From assembly GCA_036939755.1 (NCBI GenBank), contig JALLAZ010000174.1, positions 1-20,162 of the forward strand: 20,162 nucleotides of DNA, given 5' to 3'. Numbering within the stretch: position 1 is the stretch's first letter; every line of letters begins with the position of its first letter. The position numbers and the translations under genes were made by a program. The notes beneath the pieces were generated by a model that was not told the origin of the DNA, ran no database searches, and saw nothing but the letters and a program-made list of their open reading frames with translations. This DNA comes from Stephanodiscus triporus (Eukaryota; Bacillariophyta; Thalassiosirophyceae; Thalassiosirales; Thalassiosiraceae). Positions 1 to 7,074 of this stretch are shown here, in pieces.

Positions 1-507
1 GTGGAGAAATTCGCACAGATTCCATCACCTCAAAATTGGCGATACTAACGATGGAGTTTCCGGCGTTGCGAATACTGTGGTCAAGGTGAGTAGCAAAGGC
101 CCTCTAGGTTCACCTCAAAACTGGCGGTACTAACGTTAAAAATACTTTGATCAAGGTCGCCGCACGAAACGCTTAAGATCTTTAAGACACTGAAAAGAAA
201 TCATCAGGAAGTTGATGTTGAAAAAGCTGTAGAAATTGGGAACAACGAATCGCTGGACGAACTCCTTTTGGGAGGAGAAGATGGATACTATAACGAAGGC
301 GATGATATCCATGGAGCAAATGATGCTGCAAAACAAATGCTGCTGAGGCTTCCTGGAGTTAATGCGAACAATGCAAGGAGAATTATGAGCGAATGTGACT
401 CCATTGCAAGTTTAGCCCAGTTTTCAAGGGATGAATTAAAGCGCATTGCAGGCCCTGTAGCGGGACAAAAGCTTTATTCATTTTTTCGTGATCGTTTAGA
501 CGTGTGA
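1..507 (+). CDS. ERCC4: DNA repair endonuclease XPF/ERCC4, C-terminal part (5' end outside window)
   Basis: This is the 3' end of the gene for the XPF nuclease subunit, which pairs with ERCC1 and cuts the 5' side of lesions in nucleotide excision repair in the nucleus. Exons are 1-85 and 156-507, with a 70-nt intron at 86-155 (donor GTGAGT, acceptor TCAAG). The codon AG|G joins them to read LRILWSR then SPHETLKIF, matching the end of the ERCC4 nuclease domain. Frame in the first exon starts at position 3. An acidic linker (about 226-330) leads to the C-terminal helix-hairpin-helix domain with LLRLPGVNANNARRIM, SLAQFSRDELKRIAG and QKLYSFF, the ERCC1-binding and DNA-binding part. The stop TGA is at 505-507. 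The nuclease catalytic residues lie upstream of the window. The intron is a degenerate copy of the exon before it (see findings). Family assignment is firm; the intron is inferred from protein continuity. Confidence 0.92.
25..157 (+). repeat. Degenerate tandem duplication, exon copy and intron copy
   Basis: Copy A is 25-87 and copy B is 110-157. The first 26 nt (25-50 versus 110-135) differ at two positions. Copy B then lacks 15 nt (A 51-65). The last 22 nt (66-87 versus 136-157) differ at five positions and end in an identical TCAAGGT. Offsets are 85 nt before and 70 nt after the gap. Copy A is coding and copy B falls inside the intron, except for the last two bases. Confidence 0.9.
86..155 (+). 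other. 70-nt spliceosomal intron in XPF, derived from a copy of exon sequence
   Basis: The intron starts GTGAGT and ends TCAAG, with a TACTAAC branch-point match at 128-134, 22 nt before the end. Its last 46 nt (110-155) repeat the exon sequence at 25-85 with few changes and one 15-nt gap. Splicing it out restores the XPF reading frame. If retained, the frame stays open until TGA at 148-150, which sits exactly where the exon copy has TGG for the conserved tryptophan. Confidence 0.85.
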
Positions 508-527
508 AAATAAATTAAGCTTTTACG

Positions 528-1730
528 CTATGTACCGTTATCTGGAATCAAATTCCTCACATTGCGCAAGGAGCCGGTGCATATTCGCCCACGTCTAAAT
601 GCTCGCCAGGAAAAGGGATGATTCACCGGGTCATTTTCCAATGCCTTACTATGACACCGGCTTAACATACTATTCAACGTTTCACGTTTTTGCGTGTCGT
701 CAAGGTTCATCGCACTCAGTACCAGTTGCTGGTAAGCCTCCATTTCCTTAAAAATTAAACAGCACAAGAAGATTGCGTTGGAAGCGTCTATGTCAGACCT
801 GTACGGAACAAGGTAGTTCTCGCTGCCGTGGGTATCCTTGAATCCCAAGTGCTTGCTAAAATCACCTGTTCCATTGAGGATGTGATCCAAATGGATGACA
901 TCTGCCCACATTTCCTCCGTTCGAATCACGGCAACTGCATGACCTGACCACTCGTCAACGGTGTAACCTTTGTAGTATTGGTAGTTTAGTCGGAAGTGAA
1001 ACCCTCCCTGAGCACCATGACCGCTTAAAGCATCCACACCCATGTTTGCGCACGCCTTACCATTGCCCTTCAAAAACAGTTCTAAAAGCTTTGACAAATT
1101 TGAAGGGCCATTTCTCAGGGTGTCAGCCATCGCGTCGAGGCCACCATCAAAGCATTGTGTATAAAATGGTTGAAACTGTGGAAATTGTGTAGCATTGTGA
1201 AAAGTATTAATGTGATAGTTGTACGATGAAATGATCCTATCAATAGGATCTCGGATGGTGAAGAGAAAAACATTTGTGTTATTCAGCAACCACGTTCTCT
1301 CTTCGTGAGAAAGACCAACGCCTCTCATGTGAAAGAACCCCGCGATATGCCTCACAAGTTGAGATTCATTCTGTGAATGTTTGTAACATGGTATTTTATC
1401 GCCGTGGTAACCGAGGCCCGCGTCTCGTCGACGACGACCACGATTCTGCTTGGTCACCATGCATTTAACTGCACCGACAGTTCGGTTTAATTGAAGTGAT
1501 TTGACCAAGGTGGTTCCACCAGTCTTTCCGACGTGGATGAAATAAATCAGAGGGTTTAGCGGCATTGAACGTACGACGATCGAAGCATTTTTGTCGCTAA
1601 TTGCCTCCTCCACCGTCGCTGTTGATCGATATAATAGAAACGCAACCTGTGCGAGAGGAAACAACGAATATGTCCATATTATCGTTACTGGGAAAATATA
1701 ATATCGTCGACCGCCAAGACGTTTGACCAT
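528..1730 (-). CDS. Type II membrane sulfotransferase (PAPS-dependent, Golgi type)
   Basis: This is a predicted 400-residue single-exon protein of the P-loop sulfotransferase superfamily, which moves sulfate from PAPS to carbohydrate or protein acceptors, usually in the Golgi lumen. A short basic N-terminus (MVKRLGGRRYY) precedes a hydrophobic signal anchor at about residues 11-34. YFIHVGKTGGTTLVKSL (about 63-79) is the 5'-phosphosulfate loop. FLFTIRDPIDRIISSYNYH (about 155-173) is the 3'-phosphate-binding motif with conserved Arg and Ser. Several N-x-S/T sequons (such as NAS at 48, NRT at 82 and NES at 121) fit a luminal domain. Length is normal for the family. The ATG at 1730 is chosen because it gives the anchor directly. 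The gene is convergent with XPF, with only 20 bp between stop codons. The acceptor substrate cannot be told from sequence. Confidence 0.87.
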   Translation of the reverse strand: MVKRLGGRRYYIFPVTIIWTYSLFPLAQVAFLLYRSTATVEEAISDKNASIVVRSMPLNPLIYFIHVGKTGGTTLVKSLQLNRTVGAVKCMVTKQNRGRRRRDAGLGYHGDKIPCYKHSQNESQLVRHIAGFFHMRGVGLSHEERTWLLNNTNVFLFTIRDPIDRIISSYNYHINTFHNATQFPQFQPFYTQCFDGGLDAMADTLRNGPSNLSKLLELFLKGNGKACANMGVDALSGHGAQGGFHFRLNYQYYKGYTVDEWSGHAVAVIRTEEMWADVIHLDHILNGTGDFSKHLGFKDTHGSENYLVPYRSDIDASNAIFLCCLIFKEMEAYQQLVLSAMNLDDTQKRETLNSMLSRCHSKALENDPVNHPFSWRAFRRGRICTGSLRNVRNLIPDNGT

Positions 1731-2105
1731 GTTATTCGGGATGGTATGGTATGTTGTTGTGTCTATGGTGTAGAGTATAGGTTATCGTACCAGTTGATCT
1801 CCGACAAGCAAAAAAACAGGCAAAAAAACACTGCCCAATCGACGATTGTGTGGCCAAAATCGTAATGGTAACTAACACCTTTTTCGTTTCGCTTGACATA
1901 GAAAAAATGACAGCTTACCAGTCATGGAACTTATGTTAGTCCCATTCAATCAAATTTTTGTCCCACGTAAGAAAGGCTTACAAATTCAAGGAGGTTCGTA
2001 AGGGATATTTGTTAAGTAAAAGGTAAGAGTCTTTTTTATTTTGGCACCAAAAAGGGGTCTAAACAGGATCATAGACAGGGACAATAGAAAAAGATGCGCA
2101 AAGAA
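1731..2105. other. Intergenic region upstream of the sulfotransferase
   Basis: This AT-rich stretch must hold the sulfotransferase promoter on the minus strand and the 3' flank of the tRNA gene. A-rich tracts occur near 1810-1830. I see no ORF with protein-like content and no further RNA gene. Confidence 0.6.
2088..2092 (-). terminator. RNA polymerase III terminator of tRNA-Thr
   Basis: A run of five T on the minus strand lies 13 nt past the 3' end of the tRNA, as expected for pol III termination. An earlier TTCTT just after the tRNA is too short to serve. Confidence 0.75.
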
Positions 2106-2178
2106 GCCCTAACGCGGAGTCGAACCACGGACCTCTTCATTACTAATGAAGTGCTCTAACCAACTGAGCTATTAGGGC
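2106..2178 (-). tRNA. trnT-AGU: tRNA-Thr, anticodon AGT
   Basis: The 73-nt minus-strand sequence folds into a full cloverleaf. The acceptor stem GCCCTAA pairs with TTAGGGC. The D arm is GCTC with loop AGTTGGTTA and GAGC. The anticodon stem CTTCA/TGAAG holds the loop TTAGTAA, giving anticodon AGT (read as inosine-GU in the mature tRNA). The variable loop is 5 nt. The T arm is CGTGG, loop TTCGACT, CCGCG with one G-T pair. There is no intron and no encoded CCA, as in eukaryotic nuclear tRNAs. Internal A and B boxes are intact. Confidence 0.97.
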
Positions 2179-2983
2179 ACAGTGAGCTACGGACTTCGTT
2201 TCAAATTTCGGACAAAAAAATTATTATCAATCTATTAGTTAGGAGAAGTTGAAGGCTGTTGGGAATTACACAGCAGTTTCCAATGCAGATGATCACCCAA
2301 AGAAGGTGGAAGGCATTGATCACACTCACAGAAGGGAGAGGATTCTATGTTGAATGACGGCAAGGGTATTGCACATGGCTCGCCGAGGTTCGAGGTGGTG
2401 TTGTACTGTCTGGTACTACTGGGACTGCGAATGTCAATTGTTCCATTTTCCTTCACACTCAATCTCAATGTCAATATCGATGAAGTTTGGTGTTGCTGTC
2501 TGCTTTAAGCGTATTCATGCAAGATCCTTCCTGTTGCCTGAAATCTCTGACCTGATGAGCCAGGAGGTATTCTTGATCTTGAAGAGTGGTGTGTTCAAGA
2601 AGGAGTAAGTCGCTCACTTCAGTGCAGATACGATTCCATAGCAAAATAAACCTGCTTTAGCTTTAGAGAAGGAACCAAAACTGAAACTGGCAAAACTGAA
2701 GTGATAATTTCTTTATGACGATACCTTAGTGGGCAGGAGATTAAGCTCCTTGAGCTGGCAAATTTCAAAAACTTGCTATCATATGTTGCATGTATCCCGA
2801 GTGTTCACCTTAGCTTATGGGCTATGGGGGATTATCAAAGTCTACCTGCAATTATTGTTAGTGGCACTAGATGTGTTGCAGGTGTCGGGCAGAACGAAAT
2901 AAATGAATTACGTTTCGTGGGCCAATCGACTTGGTCAATATGTGGTTAAATTCGTCGCATTGATCGGGTAGGGCACATTCTCC
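2179..2983. other. Intergenic region without a supported gene
   Basis: This 805-bp stretch lies between the tRNA and the 3' end of the DUF1995 gene. Short ORFs exist on both strands (for example 2235-2474 minus and 2354-2608 plus), but they overlap one another. The minus one opens with TTG, and neither has recognisable motifs or splice partners that I could join. I see no RNA gene or mobile element here. Confidence 0.55.
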
Positions 2984-4138
2984 CTAAAGCTTGGGAGACA
3001 TCCCTAAATCCCTCGCGTATTTATACCCCACCCCCTTGTCGTTCAGCATCCTCTCGACGTCCTGGTACGTCGGCCGATCCCTCATGCTCCCGACACGTGC
3101 GAACCTGTCGCCGTCGTCGTTCTCGGCGAACACGATCCAATCCGAATCGAACCTCTTGATCAATCGGACGTTCCCCCCCTTGCATACGTACCCCTCGAGC
3201 GTGTAGGTCGGACGATATCCCAGCGTTTCGAGTCGACGCAATACCGATCCCTTCCCGCCGAGGAAGGATGCGAAGGCGCCGAGGACGCCGCCGGACTTGG
3301 AGGCCGAGTCGAGGGCGTCGTCGACGTTCCTCCACTGCGGATTGAGGAGCGCGATCAGCGGCGGCGACGACGACGACGACGCCGGCGTCTTCGTCGAGAG
3401 GTTCTCGATGACGTCCGCAACCTCCTGCGTGGGCTGTACGAATACGCACGCGTCGCCCTCGGACAGCGCGGGCAACGACGTCGATCCTCCGAAGAGGCCG
3501 CCGAATCCGCCGGCGCCGGCGCCGTCGGCCCTCGCGGCCACGCCGTCGTCTCCGCCGCTTCGACTCTGGGTGTATAGGAGGCCCACCCCGTCGACCCCGG
3601 ATTCGTCGATCGATCGATCCTCGACGATCCTCGGCGGCACGCCCGTGGTCGCGGCGCTCGACGACAGGCGGATCAGGATGTCCCTCGCGGTCGGCGACGC
3701 GGCCCTGTACAGCTGCATGATCCCGCCCTGCCACGACTCGTCGGCCGGGACCAGCCTCACCTCGCGGGACGCGGCGGACCTGTCGTCCGTATCCGCCTCC
3801 GCCTCGTAGAGGGACCCGAGCCGCTGACTCGCCGCGTCGCGCGGGAGCAGTACGCGCACGATCTGACGCGTCGCGCCCGTCGCGTCGTACGCGTCCGACA
3901 TGCACGAGGAGACCTGCTGGATCATCTCGCCGTAGGATAGGGGTATCCGGAGCGAATCGTTGATCCCGGCGGCCGTCGCGCCGCCGACGATACGTTCGGC
4001 GGAGAGGGGGGACGGCGCGACCGGCCCCACGAAGCGTTTGAATTTTTGGACGCGCGAGGCCGGCGTCGCGACCGATGGCGAGAATGGGAAGGCTGCCGCG
4101 GACGAGCAGCACAGGATAGCTGCTGCCGTGATTTTCAT
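2984..4138 (-). CDS. Plastid-targeted DUF1995 family protein
   Basis: This is a 384-residue protein starting at the ATG at 4138. That start is preferred over upstream in-frame codons because it begins a clean signal peptide, MKITAAAILCCSSAAAFPF, with cleavage before Phe. This A-A-F-P type site marks diatom plastid import, and a basic, Ser/Pro-rich transit stretch follows. The mature part has the DUF1995 pattern: an N-terminal helix (YGEMIQQVSSCMSDAY), a strand region (RQIVRVLLPRD), DACVFVQPTQEVADVIENL, the family hallmark LIALLNPQWRN, and a C-terminal part GYRPTYTLEGYVCKGG. DUF1995 is the domain of land-plant LPA3, a photosystem II assembly factor; a photosynthetic role here is inference. A low-complexity Asp/Ser/Gly-rich segment lies mid-protein. 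It is divergent from the pyrophosphatase gene and very rich in G and C at third codon positions. Confidence 0.87.
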   Translation of the reverse strand: MKITAAAILCCSSAAAFPFSPSVATPASRVQKFKRFVGPVAPSPLSAERIVGGATAAGINDSLRIPLSYGEMIQQVSSCMSDAYDATGATRQIVRVLLPRDAASQRLGSLYEAEADTDDRSAASREVRLVPADESWQGGIMQLYRAASPTARDILIRLSSSAATTGVPPRIVEDRSIDESGVDGVGLLYTQSRSGGDDGVAARADGAGAGGFGGLFGGSTSLPALSEGDACVFVQPTQEVADVIENLSTKTPASSSSSPPLIALLNPQWRNVDDALDSASKSGGVLGAFASFLGGKGSVLRRLETLGYRPTYTLEGYVCKGGNVRLIKRFDSDWIVFAENDDGDRFARVGSMRDRPTYQDVERMLNDKGVGYKYARDLGMSPKL

Positions 4139-4532
4139 CGTACGAAGTAGTAGAGTGAAAAGAGGAGGCGGAGGATGAGAGGATCGCATAATCACATCTG
4201 ATAGCGAGGCCAGATCCAAAAGAATTTTTACACTGTATCGGAACGCAAGCACTTTTTTTTCCCCCTCTCTCTAGAGTGTACTCCTATTATTTATTTTTTA
4301 GTCGGAGACTGACTCGACAGACGATGACGTTGTGCTGACGTCTGTTGCTTTTTTTCTCTCTCTCTTTTGGAGTCCCGGGTCGGTCGGGGGAAAGATCTGT
4401 GTGAGGACTCCACGTGGACTGCATCAATCACCCCTCGGACGCCAAGACAACGCCATGCTCCGTCGCTCGACGACAACCTTCCTCGTACAAACTCTCTCCA
4501 CGCCATCGACGAAAGCAACGCCATCATCCACG
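4139..4532. promoter_or_regulatory. Shared divergent promoter with two TGACGT boxes
   Basis: This 394-bp region separates the start codons of two divergent genes with plastid-type presequences. It has a T8/C5/CT-rich tract on the plus strand (about 4252-4273), an AT-rich TTATTTATTTTTTAG stretch (about 4287-4301), and two TGACGT boxes at 4325-4330 and 4336-4341, 11 bp apart. TGACGT is the core of the CO2/cAMP-responsive elements bound by bZIP factors in Phaeodactylum; a similar role here is inference. Transcription start sites cannot be placed from sequence alone. Confidence 0.5.
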
Positions 4533-5489
4533 ATGAGGTTCTTCTCCCCCCTCGCCATCCTGTCCTTCACCCCGGCGACGGCGTCGGCATGGTCCATCGT
4601 CGCGCCCAGGTCCCTGTACCGTCATTCGACGACGCGCATCGTGCCCGCGACCGTCCTCAACGGCTACTCGACCGCGATCGTCGGCGAGAAGTCCACCGAA
4701 TCCTTCCGCCTATCCTTCACCGGCGAGGGCGACTCGACGATATCCCCCTGGCACGACATCCCCCTCAGGTCCGCCACCGAGGGCACCTACAACGCCGTCA
4801 TCGAGATTCCCAAGATGACCAAGGCGAAGATGGAGGTCGCGACGAAGGAACCCAACAACCCCATCGCACAGGACATCAAGAAGGGCAAGCTGAGGGATTA
4901 CCACGGTCCCATCTTCTGGAATTACGGATGCCTCCCCCAGACCTGGGAGGATCCCAACGAGGAGCACCCGGAGTTGAAGTGCTTCGGGGACAACGATCCG
5001 ATCGACGTCGTGGAGATCGGCTCGAAAGCGCTGCCCATGGGAACCGTCGTCGAGGTCAAGCCGCTGGGCGTGCTCGCCATGATCGACGATGGAGAGTTGG
5101 ACTGGAAGGTGAGCTACATTCTATGCTATGGGGTTACTTCGACCGGGTTATTTACGGTAAGCTTGAGTTTTTTTTTACGTCGTGCAATACGACCCCCCCC
5201 CCCTCTTCGTTCGGATACATTATAGGTCATTGTCATTGCAACCGACGACGAACTCGCTAAGGAATACAACGACATCGACGATGTCCCCGCCGCCGTCAAG
5301 GACGGCATTCGGGAATGGTTCAGGTGGTACAAAACGCCCGACGATAAGCCGTTGAACGGATTCGGGTTCGATGAGAAGTGGTTGGATGCGAAGGAGGCCG
5401 GAGCGGTCATCGAGGAGACCCACGAGGCCTGGAAGAAGTTGAGGAGTGGGAAGGCCGAGGCTGGAAAGCTTTGGACTGGAAAGGAGTAA
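4533..5489 (+). CDS. Soluble inorganic pyrophosphatase (family I), plastid-type presequence
   Basis: The enzyme hydrolyses pyrophosphate to two phosphates, pulling biosynthetic reactions forward. Exons are 4533-5108 and 5226-5489 (279 residues), joined in phase 0 as GELDWK|VIVIATDDE, a perfect fit to family I. Key motifs are GPIFWNYGCLPQTWEDP (about 125-141), the metal-binding signature DNDPIDVVEIG (about 153-163), and in exon 2 YNDIDDVP, WFRWYKTPDDKPLN and ETHEAWKKL, as in eukaryotic enzymes. The first 20 residues form a signal peptide ending ATASA|W, an acceptable variant of the diatom ASAF plastid site. An in-frame ATG at 4455 adds 26 residues rich in Arg, Ser and Thr and could give a second, mitochondria-like isoform. 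The stop TAA is at 5487-5489. It is convergent with the RNase HII gene. Confidence 0.95.
5109..5225 (+). other. 117-nt intron of the pyrophosphatase gene
   Basis: The donor is AAG|GTGAGC and the acceptor is ATTATAG|GTC. The intron holds a T-run near 5168-5176 and an 11-C run at 5193-5203. Removing it restores the conserved DWKVI sequence of family I pyrophosphatases. Confidence 0.95.
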
Positions 5490-5658
5490 CTGCTTTCCCG
5501 AATCAATCGCCGTCCGTCCTAAAGGAGGTCAGACGGTTTCTACGACGGCACAATTAGGTGTCCGTCTTCTGTTGAAGGGCAATTTAGGCAGATTTGCAGT
5601 AGTCGATCGATGCGCTAGGCGTAATTCCTTTACTAAGTTCCACCCGACATTCGTACGA

Positions 5659-6612
5659 TCACCGTCCCTTCACCTGCTTGAACGACATTCGATGAACGCC
5701 CTCGATCGCGCCTAGTCTGTGTATGGCCTCGACGTGATCCCTCGTGCCAAATCCAAAATGCCGATCGAATCCGTAGAGCGGATGCTCCCGATGCAGATCT
5801 TCCATGATCTCGTCTCGTTCCACCCTGGCCAAAATGGACGCCAACGCGACCGTATAGACTCGAGCATCGCCGTCGACGTACGGTCGGACCGAAAATATCT
5901 TCGGCGCCGATTCGGATCCCCCGTGCGCTCTTTCGGCGGCGTACAACTTGGGAGACTCCCTCCCGTCGACGATGGCGTACGTCTCGTCGAACGGCAGTTC
6001 GTGACCGTCCACGAGCGACTCGATCGACTCGGCGAAGGCGTGCATGGTGACGCGGGCGAGGTTCCCCTCGTCGATCTCCCTCGGCGAGCGCCGCGCAATC
6101 GACACGGCGAATACGTTCGGATGGGAGCGAACGACGTCGTATATTTCTCGCCGCCGTCCGGGCGTCAGCGCCTTGCAATCGTCGACGCCGGCCAACGCCC
6201 GCATCGCCGACTCGGACACCGGGGATCCCGACGACGGGAACGTCGACGTCGTCGTCGGCAGGAAGGTCGAGAACGGCCTCAGCAGGCAACAGCTCGCGAC
6301 GACCACGGGTCCTGCGATGCATCCCGCGCCGCCCGTGTCGTCGCTCCCGACGACGTACGAATAACCGCGCGCGCGGAGACCGGTCTCGACCTCGAGCAGG
6401 GCCTCGAGGCTCCGTCGTCCCCTCCTTCGCCCGGACGCGTTGGCGGGCGTCGCTCGTCCTTGATCCGGCCGGATTTCCCCTCGTCCGCTCGAACGCGATG
6501 TAATTATTTGATGGCGATGCCGCCGGGGCGATGGGATTGCCGCCGACCGGTTGTGGTCGCGCACGGTCGTGGTTAGGGGCAGAATGATGAAGAGAAGGAC
6601 AAGCGTCGCCAT
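5659..6612 (-). CDS. Prokaryote-type ribonuclease HII with N-terminal signal sequence
   Basis: RNase HII cuts the RNA strand of RNA-DNA hybrids and single ribonucleotides in DNA. The 317-residue protein has a hydrophobic N-terminus (MATLVLLFIILPLTTT) and then a basic, Ser/Pro-rich stretch to about residue 85, suggesting import into an organelle, probably the plastid. The catalytic domain follows: GSDDTGGAGCIAGPVVVA (89-106), DDCKALTPGRRREIY (144-158), YAIVDGRESPKL (212-223), ALASILARVERDEIM (256-270), and YGFDRHFGFGTRDH then VHRMSFKQVKG. Candidate metal ligands are D91, D92, D216 and D267. Two departures are clear: the usual DEAGRG is DDTGGAG, so Glu is Asp and the GRG substrate motif is altered, and about 30 Ser/Thr/Pro-rich residues (about 110-140) are inserted. 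The domain is bacterial RnhB-like rather than the eukaryotic RNase H2A type. GC and CpG content is high. Confidence 0.92.
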   Translation of the reverse strand: MATLVLLFIILPLTTTVRDHNRSAAIPSPRRHRHQIITSRSSGRGEIRPDQGRATPANASGRRRGRRSLEALLEVETGLRARGYSYVVGSDDTGGAGCIAGPVVVASCCLLRPFSTFLPTTTSTFPSSGSPVSESAMRALAGVDDCKALTPGRRREIYDVVRSHPNVFAVSIARRSPREIDEGNLARVTMHAFAESIESLVDGHELPFDETYAIVDGRESPKLYAAERAHGGSESAPKIFSVRPYVDGDARVYTVALASILARVERDEIMEDLHREHPLYGFDRHFGFGTRDHVEAIHRLGAIEGVHRMSFKQVKGR

Positions 6613-7074
6613 CGTCGTATTGGGTGGTTTGATCTGGCCGTTTTAGCTCTCCCATGATTGTGGTGAAGGGCAGTACGATAGAAGATACGATACACCTTTC
6701 TCTCAAGAGAGTATGGTACCTCTCTAGTGTATCGTAGTAGAACTTTTGCACATGGCATTGTCACAGCTACTATGTCACTGACTTTATCGAATGTTTCACG
6801 GGCGGCGCGAACCCCGAGATTCTCAAATCAGATGAAGACGATCCAAGCCACCGCAAGAATACAGTCCTTTGTTAAAAGGGATGAGTTACTTTTTGACGCC
6901 AAGAGCAAAGATAGTGCTCGAAACATGACCGAGTTTATTTATTTCATACTCTCTTTTGCTCGGCCCAAAAGAAGAGGATAAATGTATTGTTCTCCTAGGT
7001 GTTTGTGTCCACTTTCCTTCTTACAACATATATACTCAACGCCAGGCTCCTGCGATCATGCATTCGAACCCTAC
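6613..7074. other. Intergenic region, promoter side of RNase HII
   Basis: This 462-bp AT-rich stretch separates the RNase HII start from the 3' end of the kinase gene. A CTCTC-AA-GAGAG inverted repeat lies near 6701-6712. The short plus-strand ORFs here (such as 6727-6981) have no protein-like motifs. I find no supported gene. Confidence 0.55.

Noticed and set aside
148..150. XPF read as a pseudogene because of an in-frame TGA at the conserved Trp position
   Set aside because: An intact upstream copy (1-85) and a good GT-AG intron (86-155) restore the full conserved sequence, so the TGA is intronic.
2354..2608. Plus-strand ORF of 84 residues after the tRNA, and the overlapping minus ORF 2235-2474
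   Set aside because: They contradict each other, the minus one opens with TTG, and neither has recognisable motifs, biased codon use or matching splice sites.
3021..4112. Long Arg-rich minus-strand ORF of 363 residues
   Set aside because: It overlaps the DUF1995 gene in another frame. The Arg-rich composition is a by-product of CG-rich codons, and the DUF1995 frame has real family motifs.
4367..5260. Second 297-residue plus-strand ORF over the pyrophosphatase
   Set aside because: It is a shadow frame rich in Arg, His and Pro. The pyrophosphatase frame holds the catalytic signature.
5719..6576. Plus-strand ORF of 285 residues opposite RNase HII
   Set aside because: It is the antisense shadow of a CG-rich gene and has no domain-like sequence.
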